The notes under the pieces are model-generated. The model made no database searches. It saw only the letters and a program-made list of their open reading frames with translations, and was not told the origin of the DNA. 64,000 nt of DNA from JAKAVN01 sp963734845. Lineage in GTDB: Bacteria > Desulfobacterota > Binatia > Binatales > Binataceae. The position numbers and the translations under genes are program-made. The stretch is from positions 248,001-312,000 of the forward strand of contig CAVTIS010000001.1 of NCBI GenBank assembly GCA_963734845.1. Reading direction: 5' to 3'. Below are positions 7,764 through 17,069 of the stretch, piece after piece; the stretch's first letter is position 1, and each line of letters opens with the position of its first letter.

Positions 7764-8495
7764 GTGAACAGATGTAATAGTAGCACAGCAATAGCGACGC
7801 GCAAGCCGGATACCGGTTTCCAGGCGGCAGATCCGAAGCGTGTTGGCGTAGACGGTCTGATTGATGAGGATCGCGCGCGCCTTCTCAGGACGCTCACTCC
7901 AGAAGTCATTGCCGCACGGGGCTACGAGAGTATAGTCCGTCGCGCGGATCTCCCTTCTGCTTATGAGGAATATCAGCGCAAGTGCGGGTTGCTCATCAAG
8001 CGGCGCCCGATTCTTTCGGATGGACCAGACGGCTCGCAGTTGCGTCCGTATCGGCCGCGCAAGCGCCGCGGCAGGGTTGTCAAGTACGAGACCCCGGCCC
8101 ATCAGCTCAACGCCATTGACGCTCACCCCTTCATCAGGCATCTGCTGCCGGACGCAAAAGTTCCGCTCTTCATAACGGAAGGCATCATCAAAGCCGACGC
8201 CGCGGTCACAGCAGGGCTGTGCTGCGTAGCTTTGTGCGGTGTCTATTCCTGGCGGGGAGCCCGGGAGCCTGGCGGCGCACCACTCGCGTTGCCGGATTGG
8301 GAAGCGATAGCGCTACGTGGTCGCGCAGTCGTCCTCTCGTTTGATGCTGACGTTATGGTCAAAAAGTCTGTTCACTCTGCGTTCGCTCGCCTGAAGGGTT
8401 TCCTCGAACGCAAGGGCGCTCAGGTCCGCTGTCTCTATTTGGAGCGCGGCGACTTGGAAGACTTCTTCGCCGAGGGCTATGCCCATGCTGCCTAA
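7764..8495 (+). CDS. DUF3854 / TOPRIM-like primase-associated protein
   Basis: About 243 residues of a DUF3854 protein, a TOPRIM-fold family linked to primases and helicases of plasmids, phages and integrative elements. Diagnostic stretches are RRGRVVKYETPAHQ, PLFITEGIIKADAAVTAG (catalytic-type Glu), LCGVYSWRG, LPDWEAIALRGRAVVLSFDADV (the D-x-D motif) and LKGFLERKGAQV. GTG 7764 is chosen because GGAG lies 7 bases upstream; the frame is open further upstream but without family similarity. The 3' end overlaps the next frame by 17 bases. Related proteins often continue directly into a helicase domain, so the stop after DLEDFFAEGYAHAA may itself result from a frameshift. Confidence 0.75.
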   Translation: MNRCNSSTAIATRKPDTGFQAADPKRVGVDGLIDEDRARLLRTLTPEVIAARGYESIVRRADLPSAYEEYQRKCGLLIKRRPILSDGPDGSQLRPYRPRKRRGRVVKYETPAHQLNAIDAHPFIRHLLPDAKVPLFITEGIIKADAAVTAGLCCVALCGVYSWRGAREPGGAPLALPDWEAIALRGRAVVLSFDADVMVKKSVHSAFARLKGFLERKGAQVRCLYLERGDLEDFFAEGYAHAA

Positions 8496-10134
8496 TGACA
8501 TCGTGCAGCGGCAGGCCGCGACCGCTCCCCTGGTCAGCGAGTTGCTCGCCATGGTGAGCCCGGAACTGAGGAAGCCCACCGAGGAGGCCCCGGCTGTTCC
8601 GGAGGTCGCGGATATTGAGCAGCTCCCGGCTGCGATCAACCAGTGCCGCAAGCAGGGTAAGGCTTACGAAATACGTCGTGTCATTGCCTCGGTGACATAC
8701 AGCGCTCTTCAGAAGGTCGGTTCGTTCCACTGCGCCACTGAGCAGCGCACTTACTTCCTCGATAAGCGTACGGGCTTCTTGCACGAACTAGATTCTGAGA
8801 GGTTCGCAAACCTACTCGCGACCTTGACCGGTTTAAACAAGACCGAGCCCGAGTTCGGGTTCGTCGGTTGAGCACTTGAAGGTTGAGACGTCCAAGCTGC
8901 AGGAAAAGTCTATTCGTACGCTGTCTCACTTCGACCCAAAGGAACGGGTCTTTCTTCTGCATGGCGGCGGTAGAGAGCTTCACCAGGTAGACGCAGGAGG
9001 GGTGTTGCCCCGGACCAATAATGGCGACGGGATATCTTCGCCACCCCGGAAGGAATCGAGCCGTTTGAGCCGGACTATTCTGCAGGCGGAGCAGCCCTCG
9101 CGTGGTTCTTAGATCTGCCATCGTTTGCGGAAAACGAAGCAGGATTAACGCGCCATGATCAGCAGGTCCTGTTGCTCACAGTCTTGGTCTTCTTGCTCAT
9201 AACCCAAGAGATAAAACCGATCATCGTGGCCCTTGGTCCTCGGGGCTCTGGAAAGACGACGCTGATGCGGGCTCTGCTGATTCTGTTCCTCGGGGGTAAG
9301 CCGAAGCCAACGAGCGTATCGGTGGACCGTCCTCTTGACGACATTGTCATCTTGCTGGCGAACGACTCTGTCGCCGTAATTGACAACCTGGATTCTTTCG
9401 TTAAAGGCGTCGAGAATCTCTTTGCCACGTTTGTTACGGGTGCAACCTACAAACGGCGCGCCTTGTACACGAACGTCAAACAGTACGTAATTCATCTGGC
9501 TGCGAAGATCTTTTGCATCACGAGCAGGACTCCGAAGTTCACGCGTCCGGATGTTGCTCAGCGCATCATACCGCTCACCTTTGAGGCACCGAAGCACGGT
9601 GTAATCGGCGAGACCACCATCTATTCGAATGTTCGTGAACGCCGTAACGCAATCATGGGCGATCTGCTGACGGTCGTCTCGCACGCCATCAAAAATCTTT
9701 CCATCGAGGTTCCGCGTCTTGACTTTCGCATGGCTGACTTTGCTGAGTTCGGATGGCGGATGCACGCGCGACAAAAGGACGGGCGCTGGGAGTCTCCGGA
9801 GTGGGAGACGATACTTAACAAGTTGGCGGTCGCTCAGGACCGGTTTACGGGTACAGACAGCGGAGTACTAGAGGCCATTGGTGCTCTGCTCGACGACGGA
9901 GTGGCGATCACCGATATGCCTACTTCGGAGTTGTTCTCCAAATGCAGAGCAATCGCAGAGGCTCGGCGTCTCATAATTCCGAAGTCTACCAGCGGATTCG
10001 GCCAGGCCTTGACGGAGTTGGCACAGACTATCGAGCGGGAGCTTAAAGTTAAGTATTCAGAAAGGCGCGCGCATGCAGGAAAGCGGCTCGTCACTCTGAC
10101 TCCGACCGAGCCGCGTAAGCAGCCCAAGTTTTAA
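8479..10134 (+). pseudogene. P-loop ATPase/helicase partner of the DUF3854 protein, two frameshifts
   Basis: Three consecutive frames read as one protein. The first (from 8479) runs to a TGA at 8869-8871 after GLNKTEPEFGFV. A second frame continues HLKVETSKLQEKSIRTLSHF and RVFLLHGGGRELHQVDAGG. A third takes over near 9035 with FATPEGIEPFEPDYSAGG and a Walker A VALGPRGSGKTTLMRALLIL (about 9226-9285), then a Walker-B-like VAVIDNLDS and ITSRTPKFTRPDVAQRIIPL, a pattern of replicative or plasmid ATPases. The two shifts (near 8865 and 9030) cancel, restoring the starting frame. The role is inferred from the DUF3854 neighbour. The ATPase domain alone might still be made if internally initiated (TTG at 9172). 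Confidence 0.72.
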
Positions 10135-10140
10135 GGACAG

Positions 10141-10461
10141 ATGACAATGACTTCACAATCACCACTCGGCGAGCGTCTCAGCGACATAGTAACCCAGTTA
10201 CTATCTTCGCCCGAGAGCCCCGATCACGTCGTGACCTCAGTGCTATGTCCCAATTGCAATCAAAGCTGGAGGTTGCGGCTCGAAGAAGATGTTCAGTTCC
10301 TCCATGCGCATAGGCGCGGATCCGTTCTCTGCAAGCCTAACTCCGTCGTTCGCATTATCGCCGACCGTATCGGCGAATCACAGTATGAGCGCGAGGAACG
10401 CAAAACCTCATGGAGAAGGCGGTTGGCAGGGTATCTCCGCATCCCTGGAGAAGCGAAATGA
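10141..10461 (+). CDS. Small protein with a CxxC knuckle, unknown function
   Basis: A 106-residue protein starting 6 bases after the ATPase frame, with AAGGA just before the ATG (a second ATG is two codons later). It contains LCPNCNQSWRLRLEEDVQF and a later Cys (GSVLC), compatible with a partial zinc knuckle, and a basic C-terminal third. I do not recognise a family. It looks co-transcribed with the replication module, and its stop overlaps the next ATG. Confidence 0.55.
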   Translation: MTMTSQSPLGERLSDIVTQLLSSPESPDHVVTSVLCPNCNQSWRLRLEEDVQFLHAHRRGSVLCKPNSVVRIIADRIGESQYEREERKTSWRRRLAGYLRIPGEAK

Positions 10462-10661
10462 TCGCCAGAGCAACTCAGCCACTACGCAACCTCGGCACCC
10501 TATACGCGAGGGTCACTCGCTTCGCGCCGAGGAACGAAGTTGAGGAAGTTACGCGCCGCCTGCTTCTGGAGTTGATTCAGGCGCGGCGGTCAGAGCTGCA
10601 ACGGGAACTGTTTAAATCGCGGATCCGGCTTAAAGGCTGGCCGCTGAGAGGAGTCAGGTAG
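10458..10661 (+). CDS. Small basic helical protein, unknown function
   Basis: A 67-residue frame whose ATG overlaps the previous stop as ATGA, with GGAG 8 bases upstream. The sequence (for example RNEVEEVTRRLLLELIQARR) is rich in Arg and Leu and should be mostly helical, as seen in small accessory proteins of integrative elements. No motif identifies it. The coupling to its neighbour is the main support. Confidence 0.5.
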   Translation: MIARATQPLRNLGTLYARVTRFAPRNEVEEVTRRLLLELIQARRSELQRELFKSRIRLKGWPLRGVR

Positions 10662-10808
10662 ATGGAGTCAGGAACGGAATCGTTTTTTCATCAGCTGCTC
10701 CCGGACAGGAGCCTCGGACTTGGAGGCATCGAGCGCGCGGCCGCTCTGTCGGCCCTAAACGATCCTTGGACGGAGACCGTCGGCTCGCGAAGCGCTTCGG
10801 GTATGTGA
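10662..10808 (+). CDS. Tiny protein (48 aa), unknown
   Basis: The ATG follows the previous stop directly, and a GAGGAG site lies 8-13 bases upstream, inside the preceding coding end. It encodes 48 residues beginning MESGTESFFHQLLPDRSLGL, with no recognisable domain. Tight packing suggests it belongs to the same operon, but chance cannot be excluded at this length. Confidence 0.35.
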   Translation: MESGTESFFHQLLPDRSLGLGGIERAAALSALNDPWTETVGSRSASGM

Positions 10809-10896
10809 TAGTGCAGTCCGCTGATAACGACCACCAGCGGCCACTTCCTCTCGAGACAGGTTTGTCGATAAAGCCTACTGCACGATTCAGATCGAT

Positions 10897-11097
10897 GTGG
10901 ACACGACGATGCGCCCGACCGATCAGCGCATGGGCGGCCTGAGCGTCGAAGAGCAGGCAGCTATTGACGCGCTGATGGCGCCGTATCGGCGTGAGTGGGG
11001 CGACTCGCCGGTTCTGCGGCGATACGGTCGGGTACCGCACAGCGAGGCGCCTGCGGTCGCTGGGAGAATGTTTGAGCTGGCTGGTGGGAAGTCGTGA
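10897..11097 (+). CDS. Small hypothetical protein (66 aa or shorter)
   Basis: The frame is open from about 10824 to 11097. Possible starts are GTG 10897 and ATG 10909; neither has a strong ribosome site. The middle (LSVEEQAAIDALMAPYRREW) looks like an amphipathic helix and the rest is polar. No family is recognised. Confidence 0.35.
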   Translation: MDTTMRPTDQRMGGLSVEEQAAIDALMAPYRREWGDSPVLRRYGRVPHSEAPAVAGRMFELAGGKS

Positions 11098-11206
11098 TCG
11101 CACAACGTCGACAGAGCGCCAAAACGGTGAATTGAAACACAACGTTGTCAGAACACGGTAGGTAGGCGGAAGGCTGCCGAATAACCAGACATGAAGGGAT
11201 AAGCAG

Positions 11207-11533
11207 ATGCGGAACGATGAATGGAATGATGAGAAGACGGTTGCATTTTCCATCGATGAACAAGGGAACGTTATCCTAATGCATGAACTGATCTGGGAGA
11301 GTACTGCAGGCGAGATACCTCCGGGCTACATGGTCTCACACAAAAATGGTGACGGCCTGGACAACCGTGAGGCCAATCTGTGCTTGATTCCGGACTTGAA
11401 TAGCGATCGCGGTCGGCTCTTGAAGGCCTGCGCGCAACAAGCGCGAACAATTGCGGCAGCACCTGACAATCGCGCGCAACGCCGCGCGGCTGCTCGCAGG
11501 AAGCTGAAGATGTTGCGTGGAGGACAATCATAA
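11207..11533 (+). CDS. HNH_3-type endonuclease-like protein
   Basis: A 108-residue protein with an HNH_3-like core: MHELIWESTAGEIPPGYMVS, then HKNGDGLDNREANLCLIPD. The family normally reads V-D-H-x-N-G-D-x-x-D-N-R-x-x-N-L; here the Asp before the His is a Ser, while the His and both Asn positions are kept. The C-terminal third is very basic (RAQRRAAARRKLKML) and could bind DNA. AAGGGA lies 7 bases before the ATG. Such genes are often homing-type nucleases of phages and integrative elements. Activity is uncertain because of the substitution. Confidence 0.72.
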   Translation: MRNDEWNDEKTVAFSIDEQGNVILMHELIWESTAGEIPPGYMVSHKNGDGLDNREANLCLIPDLNSDRGRLLKACAQQARTIAAAPDNRAQRRAAARRKLKMLRGGQS

Positions 11534-11635
11534 TCGCCTAGCGGACCGAGAGGATTCGCGGACCGATTTTGCCTTCCGGCACCGACGCTTTAACTGGGCA
11601 AACGCATTCCCATGCGCTCGAATCGAAAGCATCAT

Positions 11636-14600
11636 TCATCGGCTCAGTTCGTCGAGCAGCGCCTTGGCGTCCTTCAGATCGGCGGTGTCGAAGCCCTCGG
11701 TGAACCAGCCGTAGATTTCGGCGAGCATCGCGCGAGCCTCGTCGCGGCGGCCCTGCTTCGCGAGCAGCCGGGCGAGACTCGTCGTGGCACGCAACTCCAT
11801 TGATCTCGCACTTTGCCGCCGGGCGATTTCGATCGCCGTGCGGAAACATTGCTCCGCTTCGCGCACCGTCCGACGGGTTCTGCGCCAGCAACAGCTCACC
11901 TTTGACGTGATGCAGCGACGGACTGGCGATCTGCTCCCCGGTCTTCGCGACGGAAGCAAATCCCTCCTCCAGCACTTGAAGTCCTTCCTGGGGCCGTCCG
12001 ATCCTTCCGAGCCCGGAGGCCAGAAGGCACAAATACCAAGCGGGCGGCGGTCCCCCGGTAGCGCGGATAGCGGAGATGCCGCGGCGCATTCCGGCGATGC
12101 CCTCCTCGTAGCGCCCTTGGGCGATCAGAGCGGCGCCATGTAACGGTGGTCGCCAATGGCGAAAGGCTCAGGAATCCGATATCTTCGGTGAGCGCCATCG
12201 CCTCTTCGGCGTGCTTTTGCGCCGCTGTGCCGTCCCCACGCACCAAGTTGTGTAGGGCCGCAAAGCAGGAAGCCACAGCCAAAACGTAAGGATCGGAAGA
12301 CCGCTGAGCCACCTCCAGCATCTCGCGCGATTTCGCCCAGGCACGATCGGGATAGCCAAGTCCGGACAGGCCAGAGTACAGGTAGCCGAACGAAGTTACC
12401 CTACTTAACTCCAACTCCCAGGGAAGAGGTTGCCGGAGGTCGAAAACGGCCAGCGCCTTCTCCAGGTGCTCATTCGCAGAGCCCAACTCGCCGAGCTGAA
12501 GAAGGGTAGTGCCGCGCGCGGAGTTGCCGAGCAGGAGCATCGCCGGGTCTTTCACATCCTCGGCTGCGGCCAGAAGCTCGTCGGCGAGTTCCAGAGCCTT
12601 GTGCAGCTCCAGCTTCCACCAACGCATTATGCCATTGTCCATAAAGGGCACGGAAGGCGAGAGCAGGGTCGCGGATTTGCGCGCACAACTCGCGCGCTCT
12701 CGCATACACAGGCTCCAATTCCGCCGCCGCCCAGCCTTTTACTGCGCCAAGACTATGGCCTAAGACGGATTGCACTGACAGCTCCTGGCGCGCCCGTTCG
12801 GCGTCGTCGGGCAGATGCTTGAGCAACTCCAAGGCACTGGAAAGCCGGGTGATCGCTTCGGAGTAAGCGGAACGGGCTGCCGCCTGGCTCCCGGCACGAA
12901 ACAGATACTCTACCGCCTTGCGCGTGTTGGCGCTGCGGCTGTAATGGTGGGCCAGCTCGGCCAGGTGATCGTCGATCCGCTCCTTGAACAGCGCCTCGAT
13001 CGCCTCACCCGTGCGCTCATGCAAGAGCCGGCGGCGCTCCATCAGCACCGAGTTGTACGCCACCTCCTGCGTGAGCGCGTGCTTGAAGGTATATTCCGCT
13101 TCTCCCAATGCGGGTCGCTCGTAGATGAACTCGCCGGCCTGCAAGCCCTTCAACATCGGCTCCAGCCGATCGTCCGGGCTGGCAGTTATATGCCTGACCA
13201 GATTCAGCGGGAAGTCTTTGCCGATGACCGCCAAGGTCTGCAGCAGGTCTTTCTCGGACGCCGGCAGTGCGTCGATGCGTGAGGCCAGGATGCCGTGGAC
13301 GGTGGGCGGGACGTGAATCTCGGTCAGCGGTTTGGTCAGCCTGGTGGCGCCATTGCGGACCAGCACACCCTGCTCGACCAGCGCCCGCACAATCTCCTCC
13401 ATGAAGAAGGGGTTGCCCTCGGTTTTCTCGATGATCAGCCGTTTGAGAGACTGCAGGCTTGCATCCCCGCCGAGCAGCGCGTGAAGCATCTCGTCGGCGC
13501 TCTGGCCGCCCAGCGGATCGAGGCGCAACTGGGTGTAACAGGTGCGGTTGCCCCACTCGTGATGGTACTCGGGCCGGTAGTTGACCAACATGAGGATGCG
13601 CGCACTGGCCACGCTGTCCACGAGCAGGTCCAGAAGCTCCTGGGTCTCCGCGTCGATCCAGTGCAGGTCCTCGAAGATCACCACCAGCGGTTGCTTGAGG
13701 CTCTCACGGATGATGATGCGCTTGACCGCCTCCAGCGTGCGCCGGCGTCTTATCTGCGCGTCCATCATCGCCAGTGACGCACCCGCGCCCGCGATACCCA
13801 GCAGGCTCAGGATGTAGGGCAGCGTCTCCGCGAGCGCCGGGTCGAGACCACGCGCTTTGGCCTCGACCTTCTCGGACCGGCGACTGTCGTCGTCCTCGTC
13901 GGCGATCTCGAAATAGCTCTTCAGCAGCTCGATCACCGGCAGCCAGGCCGACGCCTTGCCGTGCGAGACCGAGTACGCCTCCAGCACTTTGCATCCGTCC
14001 GGGATAGTGGCCTTGAACTCGTACATCAGGCGCGACTTGCCCGCGCCCGCCTCGCCAACTGCCGCAACGATCTGCCCGTGTCCCGCCCTGGCCTGCTCCA
14101 GCGCGCCGGCCATCGCCGCCATCTCGCGCTCGCGCCCGACGAACCGCGTCAGCCCGCGCCGCGCCGCGAGCTGGAAGTGCGTCCGCAGCGGCCCGGCGCG
14201 CACCACCTCGTACACCTCGACCGGGGCGTTGAGTCCCTTTACCGCCGTCGGCCCCAGCGCTCGGAACTCGAAGTAGCCCTCGCACAGTCGCTGCGTCGCC
14301 TCACTGGCCGCGATCGAACCCGCCGGCGCCGCGGTCTGCATCCGCGCCGCCAGATTGGTCACATGACCGACCGGCGTGTATTCGGTATGGCCTCCGGTCT
14401 CGATCGTCCGCACCACTACTTCGCCCGTGTTCACTCCGACGCGGGCTTCAACAGGAATCTTGCCCTCCGCGCGCAGACGGTCGGCATAGCGACGCAACTC
14501 CTCCTGCATCGCCAGCGCCGCATGAAGTGCGCGCTGCGGATGGTCCTCGTGCGCGATGGGCGCGCCGAACAGCGCAAAGATGCCGTCGCCGGTCGATTGC

Positions 14601-14999
14601 GCAACGTAACCGCCGTAGCGATGCACCGCCGCCATCATAAGCTGCAGCACCGGGTCGACGATCGCGCGCGCCTCCTCGGGATCGAGATCGCGCATCAGCT
14701 CCGTCGAGCCCTTGATGTCGGCGAACAGCGCGGTGACGGTCTTGCGCTCGCCGTCCAAGCTCTCCGCCGTCTGCCGCTCATGAGTGATTTCGACGGGTAG
14801 AGTTTTCGCAGCGGCAGCAGGACTGAGCGCTGAGGCCGGCGCGCCGGTTCCCAAAGCTTCTCCGCATTTTCGACAGAACCTAGCTTCAGCGGGATTTACG
14901 GTGTTGCAGGAAGAACAACGACTCTTCGACTTTGCTCCCGCACTTCATGCAGAACAGTGCATCGGCGGGGTTGTCGTAGTTGCACTTCGCGCACAGCAT
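11636..14999 (-). pseudogene. Adenylate/guanylate cyclase - AAA ATPase - TPR regulator, multiply frameshifted
   Basis: Read in pieces, this is a full-length protein of about 1100 residues. It has two N-terminal zinc ribbons (MLCAKCNYDNPADALFCMKC, then RCSSCNTVNPAEARFCRKCG one frame over), a class III cyclase domain (RKTVTALFADIKGSTELM, STGDGIFALFGAP), an AAA/STAND ATPase (GEAGAGKSRLMYEF; VVIFEDLHWIDAETQELLDL) and TPR repeats. The longest piece spans 12470-14854. Frame changes fall near 14920, 12620, 12150 and 11865. The C-terminus (LLAKQGRRDEARAMLAEIYG) is nearly identical to that of the pseudogene at 17070. The family senses an unknown input and makes cyclic nucleotide; four breaks make function unlikely. 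Confidence 0.85.
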
Positions 15000-15005
15000 C
15001 GCTGT

Positions 15006-15053
15006 CTATCCTGACAGTTCGTTAAGCAGTGCCTTGGCGTCTTTCAGGTCGGC
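15006..15053 (-). pseudogene. C-terminal scrap of a third cyclase-TPR gene
   Basis: These 48 bases encode ADLKDAKALLNELSG and a stop. They match the last residues of the two large cyclase pseudogenes (ADLKDAKALLDELSR and ADLKDARALLDELNE). The scrap lies 6 bases upstream of the start of the 11636-14999 gene and has no coding continuation upstream. It looks like the stub left after deletion of a neighbouring paralogue. Confidence 0.7.
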
Positions 15054-15088
15054 AGCCAGTTATGTCGGGTGACAAGAGAAAGGTCCAT

Positions 15089-16966
15089 TCATTTCAGGCC
15101 CGCCTTGCGCAGGTCGGAGAGGTACCGTTGTCCAAAAGGACCCTGCCAATTTCCGGGCATCCTCTCCACCTCTTCCAGCGAGAACCGGGGACTGATGCGC
15201 AGAACTTCCGCCGCTTCGGCTCGCGCGTCCTGCTCCCGCCCTAGTTCGGAATATGAATAGATCAAGTGCACGTGGACCCAGGGATTATTTTGCTCACTTC
15301 TTTTCAAGGCATCGACCGCATCCGCGTACCGCCCCATTTGATTGTAAGCAAAACCTTCCTGCATAGAGTAATTCCCAGGATGATGGGGATCGAGACGTAT
15401 CGCCTTCTGCGCATACGCGAGCACTTCCTCGGGTTTGCTCGCTGCCCAAAGTATGTTGTTGATATCCGCCAGCGCGAGCCAAGCGAAAGCGCTGTTGGGG
15501 TCTAGCGAGACCGCCCGCTTGCCGTCGGCAATGGCTCGGTCGTGTTGGTCTTTCAACGCCTCGATCCAACCACGCACCGCGTACGCGTCCGAGTCTGAGT
15601 CATCCAGCGCGATGGCCTTTTCGACCAATTCTGCAGCATGATCCAAGACGCCTGGATCCTTATCGAATTGCCAGATGTAGCCTACAAAATACGAAAGGGC
15701 CAATGCTCCATAGGCGTCAGCATAATCAGGGTCTAGCTCCACCGACTTCTCGAACATCTTTCGACCTTTGGCTAAGCCGTCCGGCGTTGGGCTCCAGTAA
15801 TACTCGAACCCGCGCATAAAATAGTCGTACGCTTCCAGATTTTTCGTGCGCTGCGGTAAGAACCATCCTCGCTGCAGAATCGTGAGTTGAAGGTTGAGGG
15901 TCGCGGCAAGGCTTTGCACTATTTCGTCCTGCAGCGCAAAGATATCGTGCAACTGCCTATCGTAGCGCTGAGTCCAGACTTGGTCGCCCGTGCTTGCGTC
16001 TACCAACTGAACATTAATACGTACTCGGTCTGCGGTTTTGCGCGCGCTGCCCTCCAAAACGTATTTCACTCCTAGTTCCCGGCCTACTTCCTGCACCTTT
16101 GTCGGCTTGCCCTTGTAAGCGAAGGTAGAGCTGCGATCGATCACGAACAAGCCCGGGACCCGCGAGAGATCCGTGACAAGGTCGTCGGTGATGCCGTCGC
16201 TGAAATATTCCTGCTGCGGATCGCCGCTTAGGTTGGCGAACGGGAGCACGGCGATGGAAGGTTTGTCGGGCAAGGCAAGGACCGGACTCTGCGCAGGCGG
16301 AATCGATGCGGAGGTGAACGGCGGCTTGAGCGACACATGTTGTACCAGCACCATCGTCCCAACGATGATCGCCAGCCCGGTCAGCGACAGCACGCCACCC
16401 CGCCAATACCTGCGTGGAATCCGACGTGTTTCCCGGTGCGGCGTGGCCCCGTCCAGCAGCACCCGCCAAACGTGCACGGGACGTGCGATGTTCTTGACCG
16501 TCTGCTCGCCGCCCTCCTCGTAACCCAGCGCAAGCTTGTCCCGAACCTGTTCGTGAACCGTGCCTGAGATACAAATGCCGCCAGGGTCGGCGAGACTCTC
16601 CAGCCGCGCCGCGACGTTGATCCCATCACCGTAGATCTGATCGCCCTCGACCATCACGTCGCCAAGGTTGACGCCGATGCGGAACTCCATCTGGCGCTCC
16701 GGCGCCAGCTTCTCGTTCTCAGCGCTGAGCGCGGTTTGAATATCCACCGCGCCATTCACCGCCTCGACCACGCTGGCAAACTCGGCCAGAACGCTATCGC
16801 CGGCCGAGTTTACGAAGCGACCGTGGTGGCGCTCGATTAAGCTGTCGATGATCTTGCGATGAGCGGTCAGAGTAGCAAGTGTCGCCTCCTCATCTCCCCC
16901 CATGAGGCGACTGTAGCCGTAGACGTCGGCGCAGAGGATAGCGGTGAGCTTGCGTTCCACACCCAC
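15089..16966 (-). CDS. Class III adenylate/guanylate cyclase with TolB-like and TPR domains
   Basis: An intact 625-residue protein. The cyclase domain (residues 3-175) has LTAILCADVYGYSRLMGGDE with metal-binding Asp14, AGDSVLAEF with Asp57, and YGDGINVAARLESLADPGG. One membrane helix follows (about 204-222, SLTGLAIIVGTMVLV), then a TolB-N-like domain (PSIAVLPFANLSGDPQQEYF, DGITDDLVTDLSRVPGLFV) and about five TPR repeats to the end. The topology suggests a cytosolic cyclase and an extracytoplasmic sensing part. The GTG start follows AGGTG and lies just after a TTGACA-N17-GATGAT promoter. It is about two-thirds identical by eye to the protein at 27361. Confidence 0.9.
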   Translation of the reverse strand: MGVERKLTAILCADVYGYSRLMGGDEEATLATLTAHRKIIDSLIERHHGRFVNSAGDSVLAEFASVVEAVNGAVDIQTALSAENEKLAPERQMEFRIGVNLGDVMVEGDQIYGDGINVAARLESLADPGGICISGTVHEQVRDKLALGYEEGGEQTVKNIARPVHVWRVLLDGATPHRETRRIPRRYWRGGVLSLTGLAIIVGTMVLVQHVSLKPPFTSASIPPAQSPVLALPDKPSIAVLPFANLSGDPQQEYFSDGITDDLVTDLSRVPGLFVIDRSSTFAYKGKPTKVQEVGRELGVKYVLEGSARKTADRVRINVQLVDASTGDQVWTQRYDRQLHDIFALQDEIVQSLAATLNLQLTILQRGWFLPQRTKNLEAYDYFMRGFEYYWSPTPDGLAKGRKMFEKSVELDPDYADAYGALALSYFVGYIWQFDKDPGVLDHAAELVEKAIALDDSDSDAYAVRGWIEALKDQHDRAIADGKRAVSLDPNSAFAWLALADINNILWAASKPEEVLAYAQKAIRLDPHHPGNYSMQEGFAYNQMGRYADAVDALKRSEQNNPWVHVHLIYSYSELGREQDARAEAAEVLRISPRFSLEEVERMPGNWQGPFGQRYLSDLRKAGLK

Positions 16967-16976
16967 CTGTCACTGC

Positions 16977-17005
16977 ATCATCCTGTCGGGTGCAATGATT
17001 GTCAA
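16977..17005 (-). promoter_or_regulatory. Sigma-70-type promoter of the cyclase gene at 15089-16966
   Basis: On the minus strand TTGACA (17005-17000), a 17-base spacer and GATGAT (16982-16977) sit just upstream of the GTG start. The same arrangement, with very similar spacer bases, precedes the paralogue at 27361. Confidence 0.65.
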
Positions 17006-17069
17006 ACAAGCATCGGGGCAGAGGCGCGCGAACCGACAATACGCACTCGCCATGCCCAGACAGACGCTT

